Assembly (NCBI RefSeq): GCF_018408855.1 | Contig: NZ_AP024324.1 | Coordinates: 682,001-746,000, forward strand | Reading direction: 5' to 3' | Origin: Caballeronia sp. NK8 | GTDB taxonomy: Bacteria > Pseudomonadota > Gammaproteobacteria > Burkholderiales > Burkholderiaceae | Length of the DNA stretch: 64,000 bases | Shown: positions 1 through 8,896 of the stretch, piece by piece | Layout: the number at the start of each line of letters is the position of its first letter | Numbering within the stretch: position 1 is the stretch's first letter | Position numbers and translations under genes: made by a program | Notes under the pieces: model-generated | The model's database searches: none | What the model was told of the DNA's origin: nothing | What the model saw: only the letters and a program-made list of their open reading frames with translations

Positions 1-510
1 CTTGCTGCGCTCGGACATCAGCGACAGCGCCACCCCGAACAGTACCGAGAACAGCAGCACCTGAAGCAGATCGCCGCGCGCGAACGCGCCCACGACCGAG
101 TTCGGCACGATCTCCTCGAGCATGCTTCTGTGCTCGGCGCTATGCACTTCGGTGACGAAATGCGAGACCGCGCCGGGATCGAGCGTCTTCGGATCGATGT
201 CGAGACCCGCGCCGGGATGCATCACGTTCGCGACGATCATGCCGATCACGAGCGCGAGGGTCGTAACCACCTCGAAATAGAGAATCGTCTTGAAGCCGAC
301 GCGCCCGACCTGCTTCAGGCTCTCCATGCGAGCGATGCCGACCGACACCGTGCAGAAGATCAAGAGCGTGATGAGCATCTTGATGAGGCGGATGAACGTA
401 TCGCCGAGCGGCTTGAACTGCACGCCCAGCGCCGGCGCGAAATAGCCGACGAGAATGCCGGCTGCCAGGCCGATCAGGACCTGGACATAGAGATGCTTGA
501 GCACGCGCAA
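1..510 (-). CDS. dctA: C4-dicarboxylate/proton symporter DctA, C-terminus cut by window edge
   Basis: The first 170 codons of a DAACS-family (DctA/GltP) inner-membrane symporter that takes up succinate, fumarate, malate and related acids. The reading frame is open to the left edge, so the C-terminus lies outside the window. The N-terminus has the family's opening helix (LYVQVLIGLAAGILVGYF) and the KMLITLLIFCTV region of TM2. No ATG fits. A GGAGG at 521-525 on the minus strand lies 10 nt before a TTG at 510, with an in-frame GTG at 504, so the start is TTG or GTG. It lies about 190 bp downstream of the UxaA-type lyase genes and probably imports their substrate or product (inference). Confidence 0.9.
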   Translation of the reverse strand, partial: MRVLKHLYVQVLIGLAAGILVGYFAPALGVQFKPLGDTFIRLIKMLITLLIFCTVSVGIARMESLKQVGRVGFKTILYFEVVTTLALVIGMIVANVMHPGAGLDIDPKTLDPGAVSHFVTEVHSAEHRSMLEEIVPNSVVGAFARGDLLQVLLFSVLFGVALSLMSERSK

Positions 511-695
511 GATGGTGTCTCCTCCACTCGCTGCTGCCAGATGACGACCGGGGCGCGATATCGGTTCGCGCCGCTTCTGGGACGGCTTGCGAACCGGCGC
601 GCGCCGGATGGGGATCTCTCTCTGATTGCTCTTGCTTTCGATACTTCAGCGCGTGCGGCGCAACGAAGCCGCCGCACGCGCTGCCGCACGCGGGC

Positions 696-1871
696 TTACG
701 CGCTCTCGAACAGACGCGTCAGCACGAACTCGCGGTGACCGAGCGTTTCCGCCGAGGTCCAGCGGCCATTGGCGGTGGCGAGCATGCATTCGAGCAGCTT
801 GTCGCCGGTTTGATCGAGGTTCTGCTCGCGTTGCAGGATGCCGGAGACGTCCACGTCGATGTGCTCGCCCATCGTGCGTACCGTGCGCGGATTCGCGCAG
901 ATCTTGATCACCGGGACGATCGCGTTGCCGATCACGTTGCCCTGGCCGGTCGGGAAGAAGTGCACCGCGAAACCCGAAGCCGCGCACAGCGTCACCATTT
1001 CCGCCGCGGCCGACGACGAGTCCATGAACCACAGGCCCGAATGCGTCGGCTCCTCGGCCTTGTCGAGCACGCCGTCGACCATGCACTTCTTGCCGATCTT
1101 CTGGATGTTGCCGAGCGCCTTTTCCTCGATGGTCGTCAGGCCGCCGGCGATGTTTCCCTTGGTCGGTTGGGATTCCGAAAGATCGTCGGTCTTCCAGCGG
1201 TTGATCATGTCCTGATAGCGGTCGAACATGAACTGGAAGCGTTCGCGCACGCCATCGTTCGCGCAGCGCGCGGCGACGATCTGTTCGCCGCCAGTGAGTT
1301 CCGAGGTCTCGCCGAAGACGAGCGTGTTGCCGAGGCCGTAAAGCTTGTCGAACGCGTTTCCGACGGTGGGATTCGCGCCGCAGCCCGAGGTCGTGTCCGA
1401 TTCGCCGCACTTGGTCGAGACCCACAGTTCGCTGATCGGGCATTCCTCGCGTTCGAGCGTGGTCGCGTACTGCACCATTTCCTTGGCCGCTTTCGATGCG
1501 CGCATGATCGTGTCGTGATCGCCGTGCAACTCGATGCCGAAGCCCATCACCGGCTTGCCGGATTTCGCGATGCCGTCGACCACGCGCTTCGTCCACCCTT
1601 CCTCGATGCCGATCACCACGACCGCCGCGACGTTCGGATTGCTGCCCGCGCCGATCAGCGTGCGGAAATGCAGATCCAGGTCCGCGCCGAACTGCAGGCG
1701 GCCATACGGATGCGGAATCGCCATGGTGCCTTTGATGGCGCTTTCGACCGCCATCGCCGCCGCGTTGGACAGGTCGTCCACCGGCAGGATGATGACGTGG
1801 TTGCGAACGCCGACGCGGCCGTTCTCACGGCGATAACCACGAAAAGTAGTGTCCAGTTGAAGCACGCTCAT
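696..1871 (-). CDS. UxaA-family hydro-lyase/sulfo-lyase large subunit
   Basis: Matches the C-terminal catalytic part of the altronate/galactarate dehydratase family (UxaA, GarD) and the large subunit SuyB of (2R)-sulfolactate sulfo-lyase. Visible family marks are STKCGESD around residues 150-157, [17 protein letters not shown] in the middle, and a C-terminal [20 protein letters not shown] block. At 391 residues it is a stand-alone catalytic subunit. The SAF domain that UxaA carries at its N-terminus is encoded separately just upstream (1920-2264), as in SuyA/SuyB. Altronate, galactarate or sulfolactate are all possible substrates and the sequence does not decide. No sulfolactate dehydrogenase genes are visible nearby. 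The neighbouring DctA suggests an anionic C3-C4 acid. Confidence 0.8.
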   Translation of the reverse strand: MSVLQLDTTFRGYRRENGRVGVRNHVIILPVDDLSNAAAMAVESAIKGTMAIPHPYGRLQFGADLDLHFRTLIGAGSNPNVAAVVVIGIEEGWTKRVVDGIAKSGKPVMGFGIELHGDHDTIMRASKAAKEMVQYATTLEREECPISELWVSTKCGESDTTSGCGANPTVGNAFDKLYGLGNTLVFGETSELTGGEQIVAARCANDGVRERFQFMFDRYQDMINRWKTDDLSESQPTKGNIAGGLTTIEEKALGNIQKIGKKCMVDGVLDKAEEPTHSGLWFMDSSSAAAEMVTLCAASGFAVHFFPTGQGNVIGNAIVPVIKICANPRTVRTMGEHIDVDVSGILQREQNLDQTGDKLLECMLATANGRWTSAETLGHREFVLTRLFESA

Positions 1872-1919
1872 GATGTCTCTCTCGATGTGGGGTGGAAGTA
1901 GCCGGCTGCGATACAGGGC

Positions 1920-2264
1920 TTACCAGCGCTTCGTCTTGATGTTGTGCACGTGAGCGTGCTCGCCCGCCGTGATGGGCGCGACCACCTTGCCGATATCCAC
2001 GCCGTACTTGAACACCGTGTCGCCTACCGACATATCCTTGAGCGCCACCTTGTGACCGATGGGAATGTCCTGTTTTGCCGCAACCGTGACGACTTCATCC
2101 TCGTCCATGATCCAGGCGTTCAGTTGCGAGCCCGCCTTGATGCCCTCGACGACCGCTACGCCCACGGTGTCCTTCGCCTCGTGCAGCACGATATGGATCG
2201 TCCTGCGCTCGCCGCTTGCCGCCTGCTTCGTTGCACTGCCTGCTCCAGCCGCCGCGTAACTCAT
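1920..2264 (-). CDS. UxaA-family small subunit, SAF domain (SuyA-like)
   Basis: A 114-residue SAF-domain protein, the separate small subunit of a two-component UxaA-type lyase. The core contains HEAKDTVGVAVVEGI, then IPIGHKVALKDM, and ends with VVAPITAGEHAHVHNIKTKRW. The histidines in GEHAHVHN are the typical end of the SAF fold in this family. The open frame begins five codons earlier (2279), but GGAGGAG is itself inside those codons and sits immediately before the ATG at 2264, so the start is placed there. It precedes the large subunit by 48 bp in the same direction. The first ~15 residues are Ala/Gly/Ser-rich and look disordered. Confidence 0.8.
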   Translation of the reverse strand: MSYAAAGAGSATKQAASGERRTIHIVLHEAKDTVGVAVVEGIKAGSQLNAWIMDEDEVVTVAAKQDIPIGHKVALKDMSVGDTVFKYGVDIGKVVAPITAGEHAHVHNIKTKRW

Positions 2265-2437
2265 GTGCTCCTCCGTCATGGTTGGTCAATCGGCGAGGCC
2301 AAACGCGTCGCGCCTGCCGTTGAAATGAATACTAGGCCTGCATCTCATCCATGTCAACTAACTCATCTATATGTGTTACATCTTTTCGATGAACGGGTAG
2401 AATGAGCGCCATATAAAGCAGAGCGGAGGGAGGCGTG

Positions 2438-3196
2438 ATGAGCACAGTCACCGCCATGCCGACCAGTCCTGGCGGCACGCGTTACAAGGAAGTCAAGGAA
2501 GCCATGCTTGCTGCGCTGACGGTGCAGGAATGGAAGGGCGGCGAAGTGATTCCGTCCGAGAAAAAGCTGGCGGAACGGTTCGGCGTGTCGATCGGCACGC
2601 TGAGGAAGGCCATCGACGAGTTGTGCGCCGAAAACATCCTGATCCGTCATCAGGGGCTCGGCACCTTCGTGGCGATGCATCGTCGCGACCGCCACTTCTT
2701 CCGCTACTTTCGCGTCACGCGGCGCGACGGCGAGCGCACCTATCCCGTCGTCACGCTGATCAACTTCCGCAGAGTGAAGGCGTCGCCGGCCATTGCGGCC
2801 AGGCTCGGCATCGATGATGGCGCGCGGCTATATTCCTTCGCGAACGCGCTCGCGCTCCATGAGAAGGTAATCATGATCGACCACATCATGCTGCCCGAGA
2901 CGCTCTTTCCCGGACTCACCGAAAGCACGCTGCGCAGCCGCCAGGACACGCTCTACAACTTTTATCAGGACGCGTTCGGCATCAATGTGGCCGGCACCGA
3001 CGAGCGTTTGCGCGTCGGGCGCGTGAGCGAATCGGAGAGCGCGATTTTGCAGCTCGATGCCGGAGCTGCGGTGATGGAAGTCGAACGCGTGGCTTACTCG
3101 ATCAATCAGAAACCGGTCGAGTACCGGCTTACGCATATCAACACGGAAGAATACGATTTCGTGGCAAGCACGATGAAGAATGGCGCGATGACGTAG
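2438..3196 (+). CDS. GntR-family regulator with UTRA domain
   Basis: A transcription factor of 252 residues with an N-terminal GntR winged helix (about residues 15-80: GEVIPSEKKLAERFGVSIGTLRKAIDEL, IRHQGLGTFV) and a C-terminal UTRA effector domain (about 95-245). The UTRA fold usually binds a small sugar- or acid-like ligand and relieves repression. It is transcribed divergently from the split UxaA lyase genes across a 173-bp spacer and is their likely regulator (inference from position). Both GTG at 2435 and ATG at 2438 are possible. ATG is preferred because GGAGGG at 2425-2430 lies 7 nt before it. Confidence 0.88.
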   Translation: MSTVTAMPTSPGGTRYKEVKEAMLAALTVQEWKGGEVIPSEKKLAERFGVSIGTLRKAIDELCAENILIRHQGLGTFVAMHRRDRHFFRYFRVTRRDGERTYPVVTLINFRRVKASPAIAARLGIDDGARLYSFANALALHEKVIMIDHIMLPETLFPGLTESTLRSRQDTLYNFYQDAFGINVAGTDERLRVGRVSESESAILQLDAGAAVMEVERVAYSINQKPVEYRLTHINTEEYDFVASTMKNGAMT

Positions 3197-3278
3197 GCAG
3201 CGCGGCCGCCGGTCCGACCCACAACCACGGACAGGCGGCCTACACGCGCAGCGTCGTCATCGGGATGACACACAAGTT

Positions 3279-4517
3279 CTAAACGGACGCGAGTCTGCTC
3301 AGCACATCCGCAAGCACTTTCGCGCCCGCGGCCAGATCGGACGACGACGTGAACTCGGTCTCGCAATGCGTGAGTCCGAGATGCGACGGCACGAAGATCA
3401 TCGCCGACGGACACACGCCATGCAGATAGCGCGCGTCGTGGCCCGCGGTCGACAGGATGTCGCGATGCGCAAGCTCCAGCCGCGCCGCCGCAGCGCGGAT
3501 GAGCGCACGCATCGGTTCGGGAAAGTCGAGTGACATCGCCGTCGACAGTTCCGTCACGCGCACCGCGCACACGCCCGCGTGCGCCTCGCAGATCGCCGCG
3601 ATTCTGTCGCCCAGCGCCTGCAGGACATGCGAATCCGGATGACGCAGATCGATGGAGAAATCGACCGAACTCGGCACGACGGACGGCGCGCTCGGCTTCA
3701 CGTCGAAACGCCCGACCGTGAATTTCACGATGTCTTCCCGGTCGTGCAAGGCGTCGGCCAGCGCCTGCACCATCGCGATGGCGGCGAGCAGCGCGTCCTT
3801 GCGTTCGGCGCGCGTCGAGGTGCCCGCGTGCGCCGCTTCGCCGTCCACGCGCACCTTGAAGGTACGCTTGCCCTGAATGCCGGTGACCACGCCGATCGTC
3901 AGCCCTTCCTTCTCCAGATGCGGACCCTGTTCGATATGCGCCTCGACATACGCCGACGCGCGTTCCCCCAGCGCGCGCGCGGGCACATCGCGCAGGCTGT
4001 CACGAACGCTGGCGAGCGCGTCCCTCACGCTCACGTTGTCCGTGTCGACGACGGCGAGCACGGCGTCGAGTTCGCGAGCGCCCGCGAACACGGCGGAGCC
4101 CATCATGCCCGGCGCGAAACGCGAACCTTCTTCGTTCATCCACGCGACGACATCGATCGACACGCGCGGCTTCACGCCCGACGCGACGATCGCCTCGACC
4201 GCTTCGAAGGCGGCCAACACGCCGTACACGCCATCGAACCGGCCGCCGGTCGGCTGGCTGTCCAGATGCGAGCCGGACAGCACGGGCGGCGCGTTCGTAT
4301 CCGCGCCTTCGAGCCGCAGGAACAGGTTGCCGATCGCATCGACGGACGGCTCCAGTCCGAGCGCCGCGCCCCACTGCACGAGCTGACGCTGCGCCGCCGC
4401 ATCTTCCTTCGAGAGCGCCTGTCGATTGACGCCGCCCTTCTCCGTCGCGCCGATGCGCGCCATCGCGGCCAGCCTTTCCGCGAGCCGCTTTTCGTCGACG
4501 TAAGCACTCGCGCTCAT
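3279..4517 (-). CDS. M20-family Zn-dependent amidohydrolase (N-carbamoyl-amino-acid hydrolase / allantoate amidohydrolase type)
   Basis: A 412-residue hydantoinase/carbamoylase-family enzyme that cleaves N-carbamoyl or similar C-N bonds. Metal and catalytic motifs are present in the expected order: SGSHLDSQPTGGRFDG (His, Asp), NEEGSRF (Glu-Glu), EAHIEQGPHLE (His), and LTHCETEF near the C-terminus (His). The dimerisation lid domain lies between, starting around GIQGKRTFKVRVDGEAAHAG. The ATG at 4517 overlaps the stop of the upstream alpha/beta hydrolase in an ATGA, indicating translational coupling. The frame stays open far upstream to 5291, but that extension is antisense-frame noise over the hydrolase gene. 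The substrate is not identifiable; candidates are N-carbamoyl amino acids, ureido acids or a ring-opened amide. Confidence 0.88.
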   Translation of the reverse strand: MSASAYVDEKRLAERLAAMARIGATEKGGVNRQALSKEDAAAQRQLVQWGAALGLEPSVDAIGNLFLRLEGADTNAPPVLSGSHLDSQPTGGRFDGVYGVLAAFEAVEAIVASGVKPRVSIDVVAWMNEEGSRFAPGMMGSAVFAGARELDAVLAVVDTDNVSVRDALASVRDSLRDVPARALGERASAYVEAHIEQGPHLEKEGLTIGVVTGIQGKRTFKVRVDGEAAHAGTSTRAERKDALLAAIAMVQALADALHDREDIVKFTVGRFDVKPSAPSVVPSSVDFSIDLRHPDSHVLQALGDRIAAICEAHAGVCAVRVTELSTAMSLDFPEPMRALIRAAAARLELAHRDILSTAGHDARYLHGVCPSAMIFVPSHLGLTHCETEFTSSSDLAAGAKVLADVLSRLASV

Positions 4518-5395
4518 GATGTCTTCATGATCTGCGCGGGCACGGCGCGCGGGTCGCGCGGCAGCCAGCGGTTCTGCTCGACCATCGCGAGAAAATCCGC
4601 GACGTGCTGATTGAAGAGCGCCGGTTCCTCGAGATTCAACGTATGGCCGGTCTTCGGCATCACGACGAGTCCGCTCGCGGGCACCGTGCGCTTCAGGTAG
4701 ATGCCCGGCTGGAGACAATGATCGTCCTCGTCTCCGACGACCACGAGCGTGGGGACCGTCATCGCTTTCAGCCGCGTTTCGAGATCGTAGATGGAAGGAC
4801 GTCGCGCCTGCACGCCGCGCATGGTCAGCGCCGAGCCGCGCGCCGAATGTTCGCCGAGCATCGTCGCGAATTCGAGCCAGCCGCGCGGATCCTTCACCTG
4901 AAACGCAATGCGCGATGCCGCGAGCGAATAGGTCTTCGCGAATTGCTCCGCGCCTTGCGCCTCGAACTGCTTCGCGACTTCGAGCGACACGTCGCGGAAG
5001 GTGTCTTCGAACTCCTTTTCCGCGCCGTAGCCCGCGCCCGCGACCACGAGCGAACGCGCGCGATCCGCGTAGTCGAGCCCGAAATGCAGCGTCGCGAAAC
5101 CGCCCATCGACAGACCGACGATATGCGCGCGATCGATGTCCAGTGCATCGAGCACGTCGCGGATATCGCGCGCGGCGATGGCCTGCGAATACTGTTCGAT
5201 ATCGTCGGGCACGTCCGACGGCGCGTAGCCGCGCGCCGCGAACGCGATGCATCGATAGCGTCTGCTGAAGTAGCGCATCTGCGGTTCCCAACTGCGCAGA
5301 TCGCCGCCGAATTCATGCACGAACACAACCGGCGTGCCAACGCCAGCTTCCTCGTAATACAGCTTCACATCATCCGATGTCGTCAGATACGGCAT
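4514..5395 (-). CDS. Alpha/beta hydrolase
   Basis: A 293-residue cytoplasmic alpha/beta-hydrolase-fold enzyme resembling the 3-oxoadipate enol-lactonase and meta-cleavage hydrolase group. The triad is visible: nucleophile elbow GLSMGG near residue 95, acid in GDEDDHC near 220, and histidine in KTGHTLNLEEP near 250. The oxyanion segment is FVHEFGGDLRSW, where HG is replaced by HEFGG. The start has a GAGGACGGA ribosome site 5-10 nt upstream. It sits in the minus-strand operon between an aminotransferase (19 bp away) and a carbamoylase-type amidohydrolase (4-nt overlap). A role in opening a ring or cleaving an ester or amide intermediate is inference. Confidence 0.85.
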   Translation of the reverse strand: MPYLTTSDDVKLYYEEAGVGTPVVFVHEFGGDLRSWEPQMRYFSRRYRCIAFAARGYAPSDVPDDIEQYSQAIAARDIRDVLDALDIDRAHIVGLSMGGFATLHFGLDYADRARSLVVAGAGYGAEKEFEDTFRDVSLEVAKQFEAQGAEQFAKTYSLAASRIAFQVKDPRGWLEFATMLGEHSARGSALTMRGVQARRPSIYDLETRLKAMTVPTLVVVGDEDDHCLQPGIYLKRTVPASGLVVMPKTGHTLNLEEPALFNQHVADFLAMVEQNRWLPRDPRAVPAQIMKTS

Positions 5396-5414
5396 GTTCC
5401 GTCCTCGTCGGTAT

Positions 5415-6548
5415 TCAGAATTGATTCGCGGGTTCCTTGATCGAACGCGCGCGCTCGACCATGGAAGGCAGCAGTTCGCAGAAGCGATCGGCCCACGCTT
5501 CCGGCACCGTCAGGCTCACCTTGACGAAGCGATGCCCGAACTGTTTCGTGTGGTAGGCGCCCTGCCGGATCATCACGCGCTCGCTTTGAAACGCTTCGAC
5601 GAGCGCTTCCGGCGTGATGCCCGCGCCGATCGTCTCGACCACCAGCAGGTTCGCCTGCGAAGGAAACACCGGCACGCTCAGGCCTTCGACATTTTTCGCC
5701 GCTTCGACGACCGCCGCCTGATTGCGGCGCTGACGCCGGTTGATCTCCGGAAACCATTCGTTCTTGGTGCGCAATCCGGCGATGGCCGCGCGCTGCGACA
5801 ACACGTTGCTGCCGAGATTGTTCGGCGGCGCGGACGCGAAACGCTCGATCAGATCCGGATGCGCGATCACCGCGCCCAGACGCATTCCCGCGAGTCCGAG
5901 CCATTTCGAAAAGCTGTACGTGACGATCGTCTTCTCGGGATAGAAACGGTACGCGGGCGTGAAGTCATCGGCGAACTGGAAATACGTCGCATCGTGGATG
6001 AAGTACGCGCCGACCGAACGCGCGATCTCCGCGAACTCGCGGATCTCGTCTTCGGTATGACAGGTGCCGAGCGGATTGTTGGGATCGACGAGATAGATGA
6101 CGCCCGTGTTCTCGCTCACCGCCGCGCGCAGTTGCGCGGGCGTGAGCTTGTAGTTCTGCTCGGGCGAATAGATCGGCAATTCGATGACGCGCGAACCGGC
6201 GCGCGCGGCGAACTGCATCGGCCACGCCCAGCTTGGATTCGTCGTGACGAAATCCTTGCCCGCTTCGCAGATATTGCGGCACACGTTGTACAGCGCTTCG
6301 ACGGCGCCGTCGGTGATCATCACCGATGCATCCGGCAGGCCGATGTCCTCGCGAATCAGTTGCCGCAGCGCTTCGAAACCGAGCGGCGGCGCGTACGCGT
6401 GATATTCGCCGCCATCGAGCGCGTCGATCACGGCCTGACGCACGGCCGGATGCGGCTCGAAGTGGTTGGTGTTCTGACCGAGCCACATCAGGCCTTCGCT
6501 GTTGCAAAGGCGGTCGAAATAGGCGTTGCGTTCTTCGAATCGACGCAT
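5415..6548 (-). CDS. PLP-dependent aminotransferase, class I/II
   Basis: A 377-residue fold-type I aminotransferase of the histidinol-phosphate/aspartate aminotransferase superfamily. The PLP lysine lies in SFSKWLGLAGMRLG, preceded by the phosphate and ring contacts DPNNPLGT and HDATYFQFADD. MITDGAVEALYNV is the usual N-terminal small-domain helix. The Shine-Dalgarno GAGGAGA overlaps the stop of the upstream SDR gene (6562), so the two are in one operon. It differs from biosynthetic HisC in its N-terminus (LMWLGQNTNHFEPHP) and in its company, and is more likely catabolic. The amino donor and acceptor are not predictable. Confidence 0.85.
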   Translation of the reverse strand: MRRFEERNAYFDRLCNSEGLMWLGQNTNHFEPHPAVRQAVIDALDGGEYHAYAPPLGFEALRQLIREDIGLPDASVMITDGAVEALYNVCRNICEAGKDFVTTNPSWAWPMQFAARAGSRVIELPIYSPEQNYKLTPAQLRAAVSENTGVIYLVDPNNPLGTCHTEDEIREFAEIARSVGAYFIHDATYFQFADDFTPAYRFYPEKTIVTYSFSKWLGLAGMRLGAVIAHPDLIERFASAPPNNLGSNVLSQRAAIAGLRTKNEWFPEINRRQRRNQAAVVEAAKNVEGLSVPVFPSQANLLVVETIGAGITPEALVEAFQSERVMIRQGAYHTKQFGHRFVKVSLTVPEAWADRFCELLPSMVERARSIKEPANQF

Positions 6549-6561
6549 GTTCGTGGTCTCC

Positions 6562-7347
6562 TCAGATGATCGAGCGGCGCGACGCGATGCCGCCGTCGAT
6601 GGTGACGATCGTGCCCGTGATGTACGCCGCGCGCTCCGACGCGAGCCACACGATCAGATCGGCGACTTCCTCGGCCTGTGCCGCGCGCTTGCCGGGATAC
6701 TTGTCGAAGAGTTCTTCCCAGCGGCTTTCGTCGCTGTACCAGTCGAGCGCGCGGCGCTTCATCAGCTTGACCATGCGATCGGTCGCGACCGGACCCGGAT
6801 TCACGCCGACCACGCGAATGCCGTCGTCCAGCGCCCAGCCACCGATGGCGCGCGTGAAGGCCATCATCGCGGCATTGCCGGTCGAACCGATGATGTAGTT
6901 CGCGTCCCAGTTCTCGCCCGAGTTACCGATGTCGTTGACGATCACGCCGCTGCCGCGCCGCTTCATCGATGCATAGAGTTCGCGCGTCAAGGTCACGTAG
7001 GAAAAGATCTTCATGTCGAGGCTCGCGCGCCAGTCGGCGTCCGTCATCTTGTCGAGCGGGCCCGGGCTGGAATCGGCGGCGTTGTTGACGAGGATGTCGG
7101 CGTTTGCGCAGGCATGCGCCAGATCGATGGCGTTCTGCGTGACCGAGAGATCCGTCGCATGGACGTGCACGCGCGTGCCGTGTTTCGTCGCGATTTCGTC
7201 CTGCGCGCGATGCAGCGCATCGGCGGAGCGCGCCGCCAGATGCAGTTCCTCGATGCCTTCGGCGGCGAACGCCCACGCCGTCGCCAGCCCGATGCCCTTC
7301 GACGCGCCCGTGATGAGCGCCGACTTGCCCTTGAAGTTCAGTTCCAT
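6562..7347 (-). CDS. SDR-family oxidoreductase lacking the canonical active-site lysine
   Basis: A 261-residue short-chain dehydrogenase/reductase. The nucleotide-binding motif is GASKGIGLATA near residue 16, followed by NNAAD and a C-terminal IVTIDGGIASR, all normal for the family. The active-site segment, however, reads ANYIIGSTGN: the position four residues after the Tyr is Ser, where YxxxK is normal. The start at 7347 is chosen over 7410 because GGAG lies 6 nt before it and the first 21 codons of the longer frame are AT-rich promoter sequence. It is the first gene of the SDR / aminotransferase / hydrolase / amidohydrolase operon. It could be a reductase with altered chemistry or a divergent subfamily. 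Confidence 0.85.
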   Translation of the reverse strand: MELNFKGKSALITGASKGIGLATAWAFAAEGIEELHLAARSADALHRAQDEIATKHGTRVHVHATDLSVTQNAIDLAHACANADILVNNAADSSPGPLDKMTDADWRASLDMKIFSYVTLTRELYASMKRRGSGVIVNDIGNSGENWDANYIIGSTGNAAMMAFTRAIGGWALDDGIRVVGVNPGPVATDRMVKLMKRRALDWYSDESRWEELFDKYPGKRAAQAEEVADLIVWLASERAAYITGTIVTIDGGIASRRSII

Positions 7348-7374
7348 GTATCGCTCCGTGTATTTATAAACGAC

Positions 7375-7410
7375 GTGTACGAATACATAGACTAGCATGT
7401 AAAAATACAA
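7375..7410. promoter_or_regulatory. Candidate operator/promoter region upstream of the SDR operon
   Basis: An AT-rich stretch immediately before the SDR gene. On the minus strand it carries TTGTATTTTTACATG (7410-7396), and 7375-7390 carries GTAC and ATAC half-sites. The first motif matches TTGTATTTTCACAGG at 9686-9700 at 13 of 15 positions. A related TTGTATCCAGATAATAC lies at 8880-8896 before the MFS gene. TTGTAT half-sites are typical of FadR/FCD-type GntR operators, so the FCD regulator at 9002-9664 may act here. Confidence 0.4.
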
Positions 7411-7426
7411 AAGACGTCGATCAGGA

Positions 7427-7460
7427 ATAAAAAAACGGCATGCGGGGCGGCATGCCGTTC
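7427..7460 (-). terminator. Rho-independent terminator of the MFS gene
   Basis: Perfect 10-bp inverted repeat AACGGCATGC (7434-7443) and GCATGCCGTT (7450-7459) with a 6-nt loop. On the minus strand it is followed directly by seven T residues. It lies 30 nt past the stop codon of the MFS gene and separates that gene from the SDR operon. Confidence 0.85.
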
Positions 7461-7488
7461 TGTTTGTAGCGGGAAGGACCGCGTCGGA

Positions 7489-8805
7489 TCAGCGATTCAC
7501 GAGCTTCGCCGGAATCAGCAGAATCAGCGCTGCGCCGACGACCAGCACGCCGGCCGAGACGTACATCGCGATGACCGACGTATGCGTGAGATCGCGCAGC
7601 CAGCCGATCAGATAGGGGCTCACGAAGCCCGCGAGTCCGGCGAACGCGTTGATGGCCGCGATGCCCGCCGCCGCGCCGGTTCCCGCGAGGATCGCGGACG
7701 GCAACGCCCAGAACAGCGGGCCCGGCGTGAGCACGCCGGCCGCCGCGAGAGACAGGCCGACGAGCGCGAGCGGCACGTTCGAGCCCGACGACGCCGTGAT
7801 CGCGTAGCCGAGCGCGCCGATCAGCATCGGCACGATCAGATGCCAGCGCCGCTCGCCGGTGCGGTCCGAATTGCGGCCGAACGAGACCATCGCGATCGCG
7901 CCGAACACGAACGGAATGGCCGACAGCATGCCGATCATCAGTACGCCGGAGACGCCCGACGCCTTGATGAGCGTCGGCATCCAGAACGTCAGGCCGTACT
8001 GGCCCATGATCACGCAGAAGTAGATCAGCGCCATCAGCAGCATGCGCGGATCGCGGAACACCTGACCGACCGTCTCCGAGATGCGCGTATGGCGGTGGTC
8101 CGGCGTGTCGAGCGCGTCGGTGATGATTTTGGCTTCCTCCCGCGTGAGCCAGCGCGCCTCGGACGGCTTGTTGTCGAGGTAGAAGAACGCCGCGATGCCG
8201 AGCGCCAGCGATGGCAGCGCCTCGATCAGAAACAGCCAGCGCCAGCCGGGATGCCCGTGCGAGCCGTTGAACGCCTCCAGAATCCAGCCCGACAGCGGCC
8301 CGCCGATGATCCCGGCGAGCGGAATGCCGACCATGAAGATCGCGAGCACGTGCGAGCGGCGGCGCGCCGGATACCACTGCATCAGATACAGCACGATGCC
8401 GGGATAGAAGCCCGCCTCCGCCGAACCGAGCAGAAAGCGCAGCACGTAGAACTGCGTCGGCGTCTGCACAAAGAAGAACGCGCCCGAAATGAGCGCCCAG
8501 GTCACCATGATCCGCGCGATCCACGCCTTCGCGCCCACGCGCTGCATCATCAGATTGCTGGGCACCTCGAACAGGAAGTAGCCGATGAAAAACACGCCCG
8601 CGCCCAGCCCGTAGATGGTTTCGCTGAATTGCAGGTCGCTCAGCATCTGCAGTTTCGCAAAGCCGATGTTCACCCGGTCCAGATACGCCGCGACGTAGCA
8701 GAGGATCAGGAACGGGATGAGCCGCAGCGTTGCCTTGCGGTACACGCGGTCTTCGGTTTTCTGCGCTTGCCCTACGTCGTTCGCGGCATGCAGCGTGTCG
8801 CTCAT
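7489..8805 (-). CDS. MFS transporter, anion:cation symporter (ACS) family
   Basis: A 438-residue major facilitator with twelve predicted membrane helices and the ACS-family layout (phthalate, 4-hydroxyphenylacetate, hexuronate and tartrate permeases). YLDRVNIGFAKLQM in TM1 and GSAEAGFYPGIVLYLMQWYPARRR between TM4 and TM5 are characteristic. The open frame starts at 8838, but AAGGAG lies 6 nt before the ATG at 8805 and nothing suitable precedes 8838. It probably imports an organic acid that feeds the downstream SDR/aminotransferase/hydrolase operon, though a terminator separates them. The substrate is not predictable from sequence. Confidence 0.87.
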   Translation of the reverse strand: MSDTLHAANDVGQAQKTEDRVYRKATLRLIPFLILCYVAAYLDRVNIGFAKLQMLSDLQFSETIYGLGAGVFFIGYFLFEVPSNLMMQRVGAKAWIARIMVTWALISGAFFFVQTPTQFYVLRFLLGSAEAGFYPGIVLYLMQWYPARRRSHVLAIFMVGIPLAGIIGGPLSGWILEAFNGSHGHPGWRWLFLIEALPSLALGIAAFFYLDNKPSEARWLTREEAKIITDALDTPDHRHTRISETVGQVFRDPRMLLMALIYFCVIMGQYGLTFWMPTLIKASGVSGVLMIGMLSAIPFVFGAIAMVSFGRNSDRTGERRWHLIVPMLIGALGYAITASSGSNVPLALVGLSLAAAGVLTPGPLFWALPSAILAGTGAAAGIAAINAFAGLAGFVSPYLIGWLRDLTHTSVIAMYVSAGVLVVGAALILLIPAKLVNR

Positions 8806-8879
8806 CACCTGCTCCTTGTCTTTGGCGTCGGTCGTCATGTCAGAGGAATCGCCGCTCTATGTATTTCAAGTCGGCGTTC

Positions 8880-8896
8880 TTGTATCCAGATAATAC
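8880..8896. promoter_or_regulatory. Candidate FCD-regulator operator upstream of MFS gene
   Basis: TTGTATCCAGATAATAC contains the TTGTAT half-site and a facing ATAC, and lies 75 bp before the MFS start. It resembles the motifs at 7396-7410 and 9686-9700. Confidence 0.35.

Noticed and set aside
735..1901. Long plus-strand ORFs antisense to the UxaA-type gene, and similar antisense frames throughout
   Set aside because: Arg/Ala/His-rich composition typical of the reverse frame of high-GC genes; no family match and no ribosome sites.
3279..5291. A single 670-codon open frame on the minus strand
   Set aside because: Only the part from 4517 on matches a protein family. The upstream half lies over the alpha/beta hydrolase gene in another frame and is a high-GC artefact.
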